Shown piece by piece: positions 10,681 through 22,023 of a DNA stretch of 64,000 nucleotides. The translations under genes were made by a program, and so were the position numbers. The DNA is from Rhizophagus irregularis (Eukaryota; Glomeromycota; Glomeromycetes; Glomerales; Glomeraceae). The stretch covers positions 2,496,001-2,560,000 of the forward strand of contig NC_089458.1 in NCBI RefSeq assembly GCF_026210795.1. Reading direction: 5' to 3'. Under the pieces are notes generated by a model. That model worked only from the letters and a program-made list of their open reading frames with translations. It was not told where the DNA came from and searched no databases. Within the stretch, counting starts at the first letter, position 1. Each line of letters opens with the position of its first letter.

Positions 10681-11587
10681 TAAGGTAAGTATGGAATATA
10701 TTAACATAGGCGACATTAAGGAGTCCGCAACAATAGGAATAGCCGGTACTAGAGGTATTGCTTGGGCTGATGATACCATTTCCGCACCACTTGCAGAAAT
10801 AATTTGGGATGAATCATTCATAGGCGGGAGTGGAAGGGATATTTCATTATTTTCCTTCAATTCTAACTGGTCCCCGAAGGACCTATTTTCCTCCCTTAAT
10901 TTTGATCGCGCTGAATACAAAGCATCTATTTCCCGTCTAAATATGCTATTTGATGACTCTATTCCCTTTTCCATACATTCTATTGTATATTCTTTCGAAT
11001 TACGGTCTTCCTTTACTCGTTCCAATTCAAGCCTAAGAGAATCAATCTCTTTAAGACGGATGAGCTTATTTGGGCTGGCTCTTCTACCACCCCCTCCCGT
11101 TGCATCCAAATCATGATATGTACGCTCTAGATCTATGTCCTCCAACTTACCTTCCAATTCGCGTATTTTAGTTTCAAGAGAAAGAATCTGGACCTTGTCA
11201 GCGGACGAAGCTTTCTGGGCCAAAGTCGCCTTTCTCTTCAGTGTTTTAATCTCTGATTTGAGCAATTTGATTTCGGCAGTATATTTGGCTTCAAGCTCAC
11301 GTTGTCTCTCAGAATGAGACTTTCGTTCGGAAATAAGTTGGGATCCAACCTTAGTACTGGACGCAATTAACTGGCTAGTTTTATTTACAATATCGGCATA
11401 GGATCGTTAAAATTCCTCCTCTCTCTGAATACTCTGAATTTTCGGCCTGCAACTTTTCGTTGAAATCAGTAATTTCAGAGTTAAAATCGATAGCAATTTT
11501 TAATTTTTTTTCGAGCTCTTGCTCATATGTACTACCCAGCCGATGTCCTCTATCTTTTATATCCTTCAATGTATGTACATTGGACAT
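10543..11587 (-). pseudogene. Coiled-coil protein with C-terminal membrane anchor, broken
   Basis: The gene reads from MSNVHTLKDIKDRG at 11587 through a long heptad-rich region (LKSEIKTLKRKATL, LETKIRELEGKLEDID, LRLELERVKEDR). It then has a Ser/Pro-rich linker, one hydrophobic helix (MLIYSILTLLLIAIIWLVVG) and a basic tail of about 30 residues. A single tail anchor after a coiled coil suggests a protein held at a membrane, facing the cytosol. It has about one break. It is convergent with 10369-10680 and divergent from the HTH gene at 11845. The element has at least five long coiled-coil proteins, so structural or scaffold roles are plausible. No family was recognised. Confidence 0.55.
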
Positions 11588-11844
11588 AATCTTGGCATGG
11601 TTATATAGCAGGAAAAAAAAATATGTTGCATTTTTTTTGAGACCACGTAGTCCCGAAATTTCAGAAGCACTTTATTTTTTCTATATATCGATACATATTG
11701 GTGGGCATTGAAATATATCAATAATATATTGAAAATTATTAATACGTATTGAAAAATATTGAAAAATATTGATATGCACATATTGATACGCATTGATATT
11801 TATTGAATAGTATTAATATTTTTAGTATATATAATCCAGTAAAG

Positions 11845-12453
11845 ATGGTAGCCCGTATCCATGATACATATTATGATGCTAAGGCAACCCTGTTATCAGA
11901 AGCCGACATCAAGGAAATTAGAGAATCCAGAGGTAGGATACCCAATGCAACACAAAAAATGGCTAGTAAATTTCATATCGGACCTAAGCGTGTTTATGAA
12001 ATATGGGATAACAAAGAACGCCTTCAGCAAGGGGTGGTCCCAGAGGAGTAGTTATTTCATCTTCCTCCGGTCAGCCTGTTTTGGACGAGAATTCCCAGAC
12101 TGATAAGATAGAACAGACGGTCGAAATATACATGCCAAAATACATCCCCCTTTGCAGAACTGGAAAAAAATATACGTGATGCTAAGGTTGAGTCTAGCAA
12201 ATCTACCGATTCAGCTTTAGAAAAAGGAGGCAGTAAGGCGAAAAAGACTGGAGGAAAGAAATCGAAGTCCAAGTCCACGTTAGTAGAGCTAACACCATCT
12301 AGTATTCAGACTCAGCCAATCCAGACTTCAAAGAAGGATATAAATAATGTAAATTTGGATGCATCATATGAGAAGATGGTCAAAAAAAGCACAAAAATCG
12401 TAGATGAAAAAAAGAAGCGTTATACTGAAAATAACTCGCCTATCCCCTAAGAA
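11845..12453 (+). pseudogene. HTH protein with Lys/Ser-rich tail, broken
   Basis: From the ATG at 11845 (MVARIHDTYYDAKATLL) the first 60 or so residues form a compact helical domain with a helix-turn-helix look (QKMASKFHIGPKRVYEIWD), as in terminase-small-subunit-like or transposase-type HTHs. This ATG is preferred to an earlier one at 11803 because the domain begins there. A low-complexity region rich in Lys, Ser and Thr follows to about 12453. It has about three breaks. A DNA-binding role is inferred. It is the only HTH candidate near the operator-like palindromes. Confidence 0.5.
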
Positions 12454-12549
12454 GACTTTCGCAAAACTCATTGATTTCCGCATTAAATTTGAGAGTAATG
12501 AAAAGCTTCTTCTCAAGCTCTTTCACGCGAATTGCCATATCCTCATAAC

Positions 12550-13101
12550 TCACTTTTTTTTTAATGTGTCCTCCTCACTCAAGTCCTGCAAGTCATGTGA
12601 AATACAGTCCGGAGCTGGCAGATCATCACATTCGGGAGTAGTCCTCGCGTAATTCACCTCGAGCTTGTTCTTAACCTTATGCATAGTGACTGGGATAATA
12701 TAATCTTTTCCATTAAAAGGAATCTTTAGCTCATTTGTATTCCAGTCCACTGCGCACCCATATTTCTTTAGGAGTTGGTTAGAAAATATTAGCGTTGGCT
12801 TATGATAGTCTACAACTATAAAATCTTCATGAATAGTGAGTCCAGGAGCTAAAGTAATTGGCAAATTGCGGGCGACACCAATAGATTCAATCGGGACAGT
12901 AGCTACACCGCTAAGGTCGTGTTTTTCAGATTCATCTATTTTAGCCTTAACACGAACAACAATATTCTTTGTTATAATTGGAGGCTCTGCTCCGGAGTCA
13001 AGAGTCATGGCTGGAATCTTTAAGCGTTTGATTTTGCACTTCACAGTAGCAACACTCGTTTTCGGCTCCTTCTTCGACGAAATCGATCTCCATAGGATCA
13101 T
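12550..13101 (-). CDS. Retropepsin-like aspartic protease frame
   Basis: A frame of about 183 codons overlaps the 3' end of the Gag-like gene by about 100 bases in another reading frame. It contains the aspartic-protease signature MTLDSGAEPPIITKNIV, then a beta-rich stretch (FIVVDYHKPTLIFSNQLLKK) and DWNTNELKIPFNGKDYIIPV, the pattern of clan AA retroviral-type proteases that act as dimers. Its likely substrate is the adjoining Gag-like polyprotein. Overlapping Gag and protease frames are common in LTR retroelements, which use ribosomal frameshifting; whether that happens here is inference. The domain stops before any reverse transcriptase, and none was found nearby. Confidence 0.7.
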   Translation of the reverse strand: MILWRSISSKKEPKTSVATVKCKIKRLKIPAMTLDSGAEPPIITKNIVVRVKAKIDESEKHDLSGVATVPIESIGVARNLPITLAPGLTIHEDFIVVDYHKPTLIFSNQLLKKYGCAVDWNTNELKIPFNGKDYIIPVTMHKVKNKLEVNYARTTPECDDLPAPDCISHDLQDLSEEDTLKKK

Positions 13102-15811
13102 CTAAAAACTCCTCCTCTTGACTAGACTCATCCGAAAATAAATCGTTGGAAGATGCCGATGTGTCATTTTGGCCGGAGACGCGCTCCATAGGAGCCACTA
13201 TCTGTTCGGACATAACGGGACTAGAGTCTTTGGAGAAACGTTCAGGAAAAAATAATTTAAGCTCACTTAGGAGGACTTTACGAATAGTTTCATCTAGCGG
13301 AATTTCTCTCGACATAGTGCTAGACTTCTTCTTCACTTTTTTTTTTGACTTAGATATATGAACATCACGAATACCATGAGAATCAGAAGAATCAGAAGAA
13401 CTTGTATCAGAATCGGAACTATCGCTAGAAGAAGTACTGTCTGAAGAGGAATCTGAATCTGGTTCTATAGCGAGATTGACCTTACCTTTCTTCGACTTCT
13501 TGCTTTTCTTTTTCTTCTTTACAGAGCACTTACGAGAAGTGTGTCCAAATCTACCACACTTGGTACATTTTTTCTTAACGGCACTTTTAACGGCGGATTT
13601 GATAGCATTTATTGTGGCACTATTTAGTGTCATGCCGGCCATACTGTCAGTAATATCATCCACAGGGTCATAATTATAATCATCTTCAGGTTGCTTATTT
13701 GATTTTGTCCTTAGAAGTTCACTTAAAAATCGTCTAATAATAAGGTCTTCCCCTCTCTTATTGGCCGATTTTTTACTATTATCTAGAGTCTTAGTTCCTC
13801 GAGACAAAGTCTCTTGAAAGGATTTAGCTATAGCTTCTTGTAAATCAGCCTTAGTGATATTTTCCTGGCCAGAAGAAGACACCGGTGATAGATTTGGCGC
13901 CGATTGTTGTAACGCCTGAATCCTACTATTTACAATCCTATCAATATCTTCTGTAGTAATATTTTGATAGGAAGGCGCTTTTGATTTTGTCTTAGTGGCC
14001 GGCTGGTTATAAATATCTTCGCCCAAAAGTAAATCATTCCTTGCTGTTTCAATCTCTTCCAGTGTCTCAATCAAATCATCGTTCAAAGGTCTGTTTAAAC
14101 CCAGTTGTTTCATTTCTAACTTGTTTTCAGGAGACAAACCACGTAAAAATTGTATTCTTTTTTCACGATCGGATATTCGAGCCCAGCCAGCATATTTATC
14201 TATCTTTCTATAGAAATTTCTAACTGAATCAGATCCTTGAGTCAAAGTACCAAAGATCAATTCCTGTTGCTCTCGAACAACTGTAGGATAATTCCTTTTA
14301 AACCAATAGATGACCTGACTAATATTGATATCAGGAAGGACTATATGATTGTTGTTATTTAAAGCTCCATTCGGGGCATTGGTTGCTGTACCAGCATCGA
14401 CGGGACACCCACCAGCAAGAGTCCAATCTTCATCTGCGTGAACATTATGTGCTGGGATAACTGTAGCGCCAGTAGCTCCAGCCGGCAATCCTGGTGGTGG
14501 AGTACCATCAGGCGCATTAATCATGGCGGCCGTTATGTTAGCATTATTTAGGCCCACTACGGCTGCCATATTTGCTAAAGCATTTCCACATCTTACATGA
14601 TTCAATCGCCATTTTTTACCTTTAAGCTTATCTTCAGCCCAACGTGATGCCTCATCTGTCAAGCAGGACCAGAATAGCTCTAAAGCTCTCTGTTTACCAC
14701 CTGCATTAGCAGTAGTTATGTTGGCCGCCGTAAGATAGAGTCTGTAATCTTTTATGAATTCATCTATATCTTCATCTGCTCTACCTGAGAATCTTTTGGG
14801 TGCATACCCTGCCATTCCTATATGCGGAAGATTGTTTTGTAATGCAAATATTTGTCCCTGCAAATTTAAAATATTCTGGCGTTCTGCTCGAGTCTTATTT
14901 TTCCATTTCTCATATCGCTCATAGAGCCTGTCTCGATTAAATTCTAATAGACCTATATCTCCTCTACTTCTCTGTAAGTGGTGGGCATTTCGCTGATACA
15001 ATAATTGTAAGGCAAATTTTTCTTGTACCAGTACACCTATACGGGTTTGCTTTCTTGCTATATTACCTATCATTCTATTTACCTGGTTTTGAGCATTGGT
15101 CCGCAACTGATGGAGATCACCAATAACATTAGCCATCCCACCTTCAGCAAGATCTCTTCGCGTAATAGCAAGATCTCGCTCACCTTCTGCATCATAGCGC
15201 CTTCTTTGCTCACGGACTAAATCCTGATGCAAATTATTCTCTTTTCGACGTATCTGCCTTGTTGCCCTTTTTATTTGGTCTATTAGAATATCTCTGGTCG
15301 TTGTCCTATTATTCAGATAACCATCTATAGCATTTGCTAGCTCTGTGATTGTGGCCATATTATCATCAGAATTATACAAGTCCGGAGAATTACCTCTTTC
15401 TGGTGAATTTTTTCGTGATGAGATGGTCCTGATCCGACATCGCAATTTCTCTACCTGCTCCTCGGAATCTACTAACAGACTCTCTATACTAGAAATATGT
15501 TTTTCATTATCACGAATATCCTTCTTAGCTTGATATAGTTGCTTTTTTAGGCTGGAGATTTCGAATTTTAGCTCTGCTATCTCCTCTTTTGAAGCATTCT
15601 CAAGACGTTCTATCTCACCGTTAAGAGTTTGGATTTCTTGTTCACAACGGACACATTCACGTTCCAGCTCCCTGATCTGCTTTTCATTTTGGCAGTTACT
15701 ATCAACTTCTGCTTGCAATTCACTACGAAGATGGTAGTTCTCCTCCTCCAGCTCAGCTTTATATTCTTCACATGTTCTTCTCTGCCTTGGATGGGGCCTC
15801 CGAAATGCCAT
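12998..15811 (-). CDS. Gag-like structural protein with zinc knuckle, 937 residues
   Basis: Looks whole. Residues 1-340 form a long coiled coil. About residues 345-620 are a retrotransposon-Gag-type domain (PKRFSGRADEDIDEFIKDY, then DEASRWAEDKLKGKKWRL, then GSDSVRNFYRKIDKY and QFLRGLSPENK). After a Ser/Lys-rich linker, about residues 760-775 hold a CCHC zinc knuckle, CTKCGRFGHTSRKC. The tail is Lys-rich, then Ser/Asp-rich and acidic. Gag domains assemble capsids, and the knuckle binds nucleic acid. The gene starts at 15811, head-to-head with the integrase start at 15842. Within an element carrying DNA-virus replication and packaging genes, a Gag in the structural position is unusual. A domesticated or nested retroelement is the alternative. 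Confidence 0.8.
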   Translation of the reverse strand: MAFRRPHPRQRRTCEEYKAELEEENYHLRSELQAEVDSNCQNEKQIRELERECVRCEQEIQTLNGEIERLENASKEEIAELKFEISSLKKQLYQAKKDIRDNEKHISSIESLLVDSEEQVEKLRCRIRTISSRKNSPERGNSPDLYNSDDNMATITELANAIDGYLNNRTTTRDILIDQIKRATRQIRRKENNLHQDLVREQRRRYDAEGERDLAITRRDLAEGGMANVIGDLHQLRTNAQNQVNRMIGNIARKQTRIGVLVQEKFALQLLYQRNAHHLQRSRGDIGLLEFNRDRLYERYEKWKNKTRAERQNILNLQGQIFALQNNLPHIGMAGYAPKRFSGRADEDIDEFIKDYRLYLTAANITTANAGGKQRALELFWSCLTDEASRWAEDKLKGKKWRLNHVRCGNALANMAAVVGLNNANITAAMINAPDGTPPPGLPAGATGATVIPAHNVHADEDWTLAGGCPVDAGTATNAPNGALNNNNHIVLPDINISQVIYWFKRNYPTVVREQQELIFGTLTQGSDSVRNFYRKIDKYAGWARISDREKRIQFLRGLSPENKLEMKQLGLNRPLNDDLIETLEEIETARNDLLLGEDIYNQPATKTKSKAPSYQNITTEDIDRIVNSRIQALQQSAPNLSPVSSSGQENITKADLQEAIAKSFQETLSRGTKTLDNSKKSANKRGEDLIIRRFLSELLRTKSNKQPEDDYNYDPVDDITDSMAGMTLNSATINAIKSAVKSAVKKKCTKCGRFGHTSRKCSVKKKKKSKKSKKGKVNLAIEPDSDSSSDSTSSSDSSDSDTSSSDSSDSHGIRDVHISKSKKKVKKKSSTMSREIPLDETIRKVLLSELKLFFPERFSKDSSPVMSEQIVAPMERVSGQNDTSASSNDLFSDESSQEEEFLDDPMEIDFVEEGAENECCYCEVQNQTLKDSSHDS

Positions 15812-15841
15812 TATTTTTTGTGATTATAAAAGAAAATCAGA
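15812..15841. promoter_or_regulatory. 30-bp shared divergent promoter gap, Gag and integrase
   Basis: Only 30 bases separate the start codons of the Gag-like gene (-) and the integrase gene (+). The gap is AT-rich and includes a TATAAAAG word. So short a gap suggests joint expression with very short leaders, or promoter elements inside the coding starts. Confidence 0.45.
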
Positions 15842-16949
15842 ATGAGCCAACCACAAATCTTGATAGACCCTATTGAGGCTCAGAGAATCGAAAAAAATAT
15901 CATATTACGTGAAATATATTATCGTCCTCCTGGGTATTACTCCAATCCTAAATCATTGAGAGATGCGTGTAAAAAGGAGGGGCATCAATTCCGCCTGAGC
16001 GAATGCAAAGAATTTTTGGAAAATCAGCAATCACACCAAATCTATATGCCCCCACCAAAACATATCTCTAGAGTCAGTTATGGGAAAATAACACGACCAA
16101 ATTGTGTCCACCAGTGCGATATAATGTTCCTTACCCACGATTACTACAAAGGTAAGACCTATAAAGCGGTACTTAATATAATAGACTGCGCTTCCCGATA
16201 TAAGGCTTCGGTTCCACTCACATCGAAGAAAAGTTCAGAAGTCGCTAAAGCATTTAAGAGAAAATATGGAGATCGAAATAACCCATTAACTTGGCCAAAG
16301 CTTCTTCAATGCGATAATGGGCGAGAATGGATGGGCAAGACCTCTAGGCTAATGCAAGAGCGTAATGTCGCTATTCGAGTGATTGGTCCATATTCCCATC
16401 GAGGTAATGGAATGGTGGAACGTTTCAATAAGACAGAAGGGGAAATGCTCTATAAAATTCAGTATGCTGTTGAGTCTATATCTTCTCGATCCAAGATTAA
16501 TAAGAACATGGGTTAGGCATTTGCCAAAAGTTGTCGATTACCTAAACAATTACCCCACACGCCTTATTAAAGCTCCGGGTACTTCAAAATGGGGATTAGC
16601 GCCTTCAGAAGCCATTTTATTGGAAGAGGTTGAATCTAAGCCATCAATATCATCAAAGCGACCTATTGGCAAAGATGAAATAACATTGAAGAAAGGTGAT
16701 TCAGTTCGCTATCTTCTTGCAAATGCTGAATGGGAGGGAGGAATGGAGAATCAGAAAAGGGCTACAGACCCCACATACTCGCCTTCTATTCATAAAATCC
16801 GAAAAATTGTGGTCTCTAAAAAGGAGCCTGTCCTATATTATCTCGGGAGTGGTGACGATAAATTTGCTCCAAAGCGGGGATTTGTGCGAGAAGAACTCAT
16901 GCATTTGACTCGTGATCCTGAGCTCCCCCTCAAAGAATATTATCTGTAA
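15842..16949 (+). pseudogene. int: rve-type DDE integrase, broken
   Basis: The integrase core is visible: first Asp in HQCDIMFLTHDYY, second in LLQCDNGREWMG, and Glu in GNGMVERFNKTEGE, in the D, D-35-E pattern of retroviral and Polinton integrases. An N-terminal zone with charged helices precedes it. The C-terminal part has a small beta-barrel-like segment (LKKGDSVRYLLANAEW) and continues to a stop at 16947-16949. It would cut and join the element ends and leave a 5-6 bp target duplication, which fits AATGC at the borders. It has about one break. Confidence 0.85.
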
Positions 16950-16959
16950 ATTTCGTTTA

Positions 16960-17488
<529 letters not shown>

Positions 17489-17554
17489 GTCGCATAATTT
17501 GGGAAACAATGTTCGGACATTTTATAGTATATAGTAATTCAGTGACCCATCACA

Positions 17555-18297
17555 ATGAGAAGAATGGAATATTATATTTATCATCTCGATGAGGTTAAAA
17601 GTATGAAGAACACCAATCACCCTGCAAGTCCTGCATTTCCTTTTCGTCTGTTAATCTGCGGTGGATCTGATAGTGGAAAGACCAATATGATCCTTAATCT
17701 TCTTCTTGGTAATAAAATCCAGCGATTACATAAGAAAAGAAAAGGGAAAAGATATGTCAAGAATGATGATCTGGTCCTTATCGGGAAGCATATTCATGAA
17801 CCGAAATGGGTATTGGTCAAAAACTGCTATAAGATATTTGCAAATGCTCCAGAAGCAACTCGGGAGAATGTTACATTTCGGGCCTTAAAGGCGAACGCTA
17901 TTCCAGATGTAACTAAGTTTTCCTCGACAGAAATACAGTTGTTGTCTTTGAGGACCTTTGCGCTGAATCAAAAAAGATTCAGGATCAGATTGTCCCATAT
18001 TTCATTAGCGGGCGACATCAAGGAATATCGAGCATATATGTGAGTCAGAAGTATACGCAAACTCCTAAAATAATCCGTGAAAATATTACGCATTTAGCCC
18101 TATGTCGAGGGAGTGGTAGTCGGGACGATATTAGTCGTATTGTGCACCAATACACAGATAATCCAAAAAAAGCATCCAAAATTATTGACAAACATCTGCG
18201 GGATCGGAATTTTGTGGTCTTTGATTTTACTAAACCAGTAGATGATCCATTAGCGATTAGACTGGGTTGGGACACGCCTTTGAAATTAGAAGAATAA
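17555..18297 (+). pseudogene. A32-like packaging ATPase (FtsK/HerA type), broken
   Basis: The start [14 protein letters not shown] leads into [17 protein letters not shown], a Walker A loop near residue 45. Downstream residues match the A32-type DNA-packaging ATPases of NCLDV viruses and Polintons: a YTQTPKIIRENITHLALCRG segment, an arginine-finger-type region, ending DPLAIRLGWDTPLKLEE. These enzymes pump DNA into preformed capsids. The usual length is 220-260 residues, and the span here fits. It has about two breaks. It follows the nuclease on the same strand by 66 bases. A packaging ATPase without a jelly-roll capsid gene is notable. Confidence 0.78.
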
Positions 18298-18325
18298 AAT
18301 CTAAATTAGTGAATCTCTGTTCACA

Positions 18326-18415
18326 ATGAAAAAATTATCCTTAAATGATGCTTGTATTATTGCCGAATCTCATGGTGGAATGTACCCCGCGAACATCCGC
18401 ACAGGATACGGCTAG
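18326..18415 (+). other. Short 29-codon frame after the ATPase
   Basis: MKKLSLNDACIIAESHGGMY and a few further residues end at a TAG. The SHGG word resembles the start of the zinc-finger nuclease at 16960, so it may be a fragment of another copy. It could equally be chance. Confidence 0.2.
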
Positions 18416-18458
18416 GATGGGACCAAATTCTCACTAATGAATAGAATTTTCTTAGGTA

Positions 18459-19160
18459 CTAAGGACGAAATGTATATTTTTTCCTGGTTTCTAGATCATG
18501 TTCAGATTCACTATGCCTCTTCGCCCATAAATTCCTTTCATAAGTGCTGGAATATATTTTTGGCTCTATAGTTATATCACTATACTTCATATTGGAAAGG
18601 ATCTGATCAACAAGAGAGACAATTTTTCTATCCTTAGCAGAAATAATATCTTCCAGATGCCGGCATTTATTCTCTAACACATCAATAGACTTTTCTGCTG
18701 ATGTAATGGCCTTTTTCGTATCAGGAATTATACTTTTGAAAAAAGCTACCGAATCTGATAATTGGACAACTTTCTCACCACTCTCTTCCAAAGACCTGGT
18801 CATAGCTACCTCACGAGACTTATACTGCTCTTGCAATTCGAGAAGCTCTTCAATCTTTTTTTCCAATACCTGCTTTGATATACACAATTCCTCATTTTCT
18901 TGCCTTAGCAAAGTTTCACAGTCGCTAGTAATAGGCTTCATCTTCTGACGCTCTTTTTGCTTAATATAATTTCCAACCGCCTTATTTAACAAATCTTCCA
19001 CTTCGGGATGAATACTACTTGCCTGTTCCATCGATAATGGATGTTTTCGTGAAGTAAGACGTCGCCATACATCTATTTTGATGGAACAAGGGAGCTGGTT
19101 AAGTTGCTTTAAGTAATATACGTGAAAAGATGGTGTTAGTATACCGGTCATTGTTACCAT
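18459..19160 (-). CDS. Coiled-coil protein, 233 residues
   Basis: An intact frame starting MVTMTGILTPSFHVYYL. After about 55 residues it becomes a nearly continuous coiled coil (LLRQENEELCISKQVLEKK, EKSIDVLENKCRHLEDII) and ends basic. There is no membrane segment or signal peptide. It lies convergent with the ATPase gene. No family was recognised; a structural or scaffold role is only a guess from shape. Confidence 0.6.
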   Translation of the reverse strand: MVTMTGILTPSFHVYYLKQLNQLPCSIKIDVWRRLTSRKHPLSMEQASSIHPEVEDLLNKAVGNYIKQKERQKMKPITSDCETLLRQENEELCISKQVLEKKIEELLELQEQYKSREVAMTRSLEESGEKVVQLSDSVAFFKSIIPDTKKAITSAEKSIDVLENKCRHLEDIISAKDRKIVSLVDQILSNMKYSDITIEPKIYSSTYERNLWAKRHSESEHDLETRKKYTFRP

Positions 19161-19384
19161 AGGTAACTAATAAAAAATTTTGAGAATTTTATAGATTCAG
19201 AAATTTTATAAGAAAAATTTTGAGAATTTTATAGATTTTGGGCGAACCGAGTTCGCTGAAATTTGCCAAGAAAATTTTCTGGGACATAATGTCTCGGAAA
19301 ATGCCAAGATTTTTTTTTATTATCTAATACACTGCTTTATTAATAATATAACTTAATAAAAATTACATGTATGAAATCTCTATT

Positions 19385-21287
19385 CTATGAATTTTTGGGG
19401 GTCGAAACTGTTACTACCATTTCACTAGAACTATGGTCACTATCCCCCGAGTCAGGATTATATAATATTTTGTGAATTGTACACGCTACAACCGTTCTCA
19501 ATGTCAATAAAGTATGGATAAGCGGATATACAGCACTTGGTGAAGTCATGTGCAACGGAATTGTTGCCTCCTCTATTAAACAGTACTTGTAAATTCCCGA
19601 TTCTTTTCGCATAGCATAAAGTTCTATAACATCGCCTAGAAATGGATAGAGCAAAATATGAACGATTTATGAATATATAAAAAAATAGAAGTAATTTATT
19701 TGTACCTGCAATGTTAATAGTAAATATGGTCAGATTCTGCCTCTTTGATGATTGGTTAAATATCTTTTTAAGGTTTTTTATGTTTCTCGTAGTGTCTATA
19801 GAATCCTTGGAAAAACGGATTAATTTTTTGTGATCACGAACCCGCTTATCCTGACTGGAATTAGGTCTACCGGTCTCAAGATAAACAATTTCAAGTTCAG
19901 CTTTTTTTCCTAACTGGGCTACCATCATATAATCAGCTCTTCGGGCAATTTTACGAGAACCTTTTCGTGTAGCACTAGCTGAACTCCCTTCTTCGCCCCT
20001 TAATTTAGAAGAAATATTAATTGAAGCAAAAGATATGATAGTGGTGTATCTTTTCAAGTTAAACTTACCATATGTCCCACGCTGTTGGTTTTCCTGGTAA
20101 ATCACTCATCACTATATTTATCAATGGAGCGAGAACTTCGCAAACATATGATCCTTCATTTATCGATTTTTCCTTCTTTATATATGCTTCGTATTTTGGC
20201 GATTTCCAAATTTTGAGCCTATAATTGTTTATCAGTTAATAAGTAAAAAAAAATGACAATTTTTCGAGACCGCATGGTCCCAGAAATTTGATGACTTACA
20301 TTGATTCTAACATTCGTTTTGTTAAATCATGTAATTCTTCGGTTTTATCCAACCATTCTCCATAATTAATATTGCCCAAATCATCATCCATATTAATTTT
20401 AGATTCCTCATTCCGGATAAATTCTTTACAGGCTTCCATTACATCATGATTCTGTTCTAACTTATATCTTCGAAATGGCTCCTTAAAAATATCAGAAACT
20501 GACCCAGGCATATTTGTAAAGGGTTCTGACTTGATATCTAGAACACCTGAACAAATCGGATGATCGAATCCAAGACTCTCCACATTAATTTCTTCGAGTT
20601 CCGTTTCTATTCTCTCCCACATGGTTTTCTCATAACTAGCGCTCTCAGTTATGCACTGTCCAACATCACGCTTCAAAGATCGTAAATTTGTATTTGCATC
20701 TTCATACCAGGCTTCGGTATCGATTACTAATGCTTCCATTTCTGAGAGTGAACATAGATCTTCGAATGCAGTTCCAACCTAAAATGTATTTAAAATTAGT
20801 TTCCAAGACTCGTGTGACAAATAATTTAATTATACATCGCGGGATCAGATTAGGTTTCCATTTTCATAAAGTCTCAAATGCCGGCAAAATGTTTGATATG
20901 TAGCCATATGCTAATATATGATATAAAACTAGTTACTGCCGTGCGGGAAGTAATAATATTACAACGGACATCAGCCTCTTCGCTAGTGATAATACCATAC
21001 TAGGAAACCTAAAAAATACAAGTCATCATATCCATATATTTTCATAAAATAATTCATTACCATACCCGTTTAGCTAATTTTTTCCCGGTACCAAAACTTT
21101 GAAGTTTCTTTCTTCGCTCGACATCTTCTGGGGGGACTCTTTCTAAGACTCTTTTCAGAACATTCTCAAAATCCTCCACCTCCTTTTCGAGAACGCCTGT
21201 CCATTCACCTTCCTCTACTCGTACAAATAATGCCGTGGAAATTCTGACAATATCGAGGGGTTCTCTGGTTAAAAGAAACTCTTCCAT
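19385..21287 (-). CDS. Fungal-type six-exon gene, PD-(D/E)XK-like family, 485 residues
   Basis: Exons, each with GT-AG borders and consistent phase: 21287-21066, 20999-20937, 20778-20300, 20218-20069, 19998-19706, 19635-19385. Together they give an open 485-codon product. I recognise the layout as one of the large lineage-specific families of Rhizophagus. Features: an acidic helical N-half, WKSPKYEAYIKKEKSINEG, then a core with RRADYMM followed by ELEIVYLETGRP, which looks like the D...E-x-x strand pair of a PD-(D/E)XK nuclease fold. TIFTINIAG and a C-terminal TIPLHMTSPSAVYPLIHTLL follow. The nuclease assignment is inference. The gene looks whole, sits inside the virus-like element, and is probably cargo. 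Confidence 0.68.
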
Positions 21288-21527
21288 GTTTAGATAAAAT
21301 AAGAAGATAATTGTTAGTGAAAAGCTTGCTAGGCGAAGTAAAAAAAAACAATATATGGTAAATTTTAATACCTTTTCGCCATACTGCCTTTTTAAATGTC
21401 TTGCATTTCCCATTCACGTCCTCTCTAACTCACATTCATGTTTGGGGAGATAGAAGAAATATGCGAGGCACTTTACGCCAAAATTTTATGTTTAAGAGTA
21501 AGACATAGTGAATGTGCATTGTAGATC

Positions 21528-21902
21528 TCAACATTGCAAAGGCGTTGGGGAATATGCATATACGAACTTTTTTTCGCCTGACCGCTTAATACTAAGACCT
21601 AGCAACGTTATATAATGTATTTCTGTCGAAATTAGTGAACCCCATATAGTAGAAATAGCCTGTAGCTCTGGAGAAATAAACTCACAAATAAATGCTATTC
21701 CACTAAACGTTGCTAGGGAAAAAAATTCGAAATATTTTTGGGTGTGTGAAATTATTTCGTCGCACAAGCATAGAGTATTACTTATTACATCATATCCACT
21801 CAACGGGATCAGAAACACGTTTATTTTCTGTCGCATGGCTGGTCTAACCCAGATTAGGCGGATCACAATTTTTATTTCACATAAATTATGAAGGTGATAC
21901 AT
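21528..21902 (-). CDS. Uncertain hydrophobic frame, 124 codons
   Basis: A frame with moderate hydrophobicity and no recognised motif. It starts MYHLHNLCEIKIV. It lies in the gap between two larger genes and could be chance. Listed because its length and mixed composition are better than the surrounding noise. Confidence 0.2.
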   Translation of the reverse strand: MYHLHNLCEIKIVIRLIWVRPAMRQKINVFLIPLSGYDVISNTLCLCDEIISHTQKYFEFFSLATFSGIAFICEFISPELQAISTIWGSLISTEIHYITLLGLSIKRSGEKKFVYAYSPTPLQC

Positions 21903-22023
21903 TTCACTAGGCGATCACCCATACATTGTAGTGGAGTAAGCGAATGAAAGTAAAAAAAATGATTTATTGTATTATTAAGTAAAGCGTCTTTGGCTAATAA
22001 TTATACATAAATATAATACTATA

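Noticed and set aside
12836-15823. Several plus-strand frames across the Gag region
   Set aside because: They are antisense shadows of the long Gag-like gene, with composition expected from its complement.
12550-16949. An ordinary Ty3-type LTR retrotransposon nested in the element
   Set aside because: Gag, protease and integrase are present, but no reverse transcriptase or RNase H, no LTRs, and the integrase is on the opposite strand from Gag.
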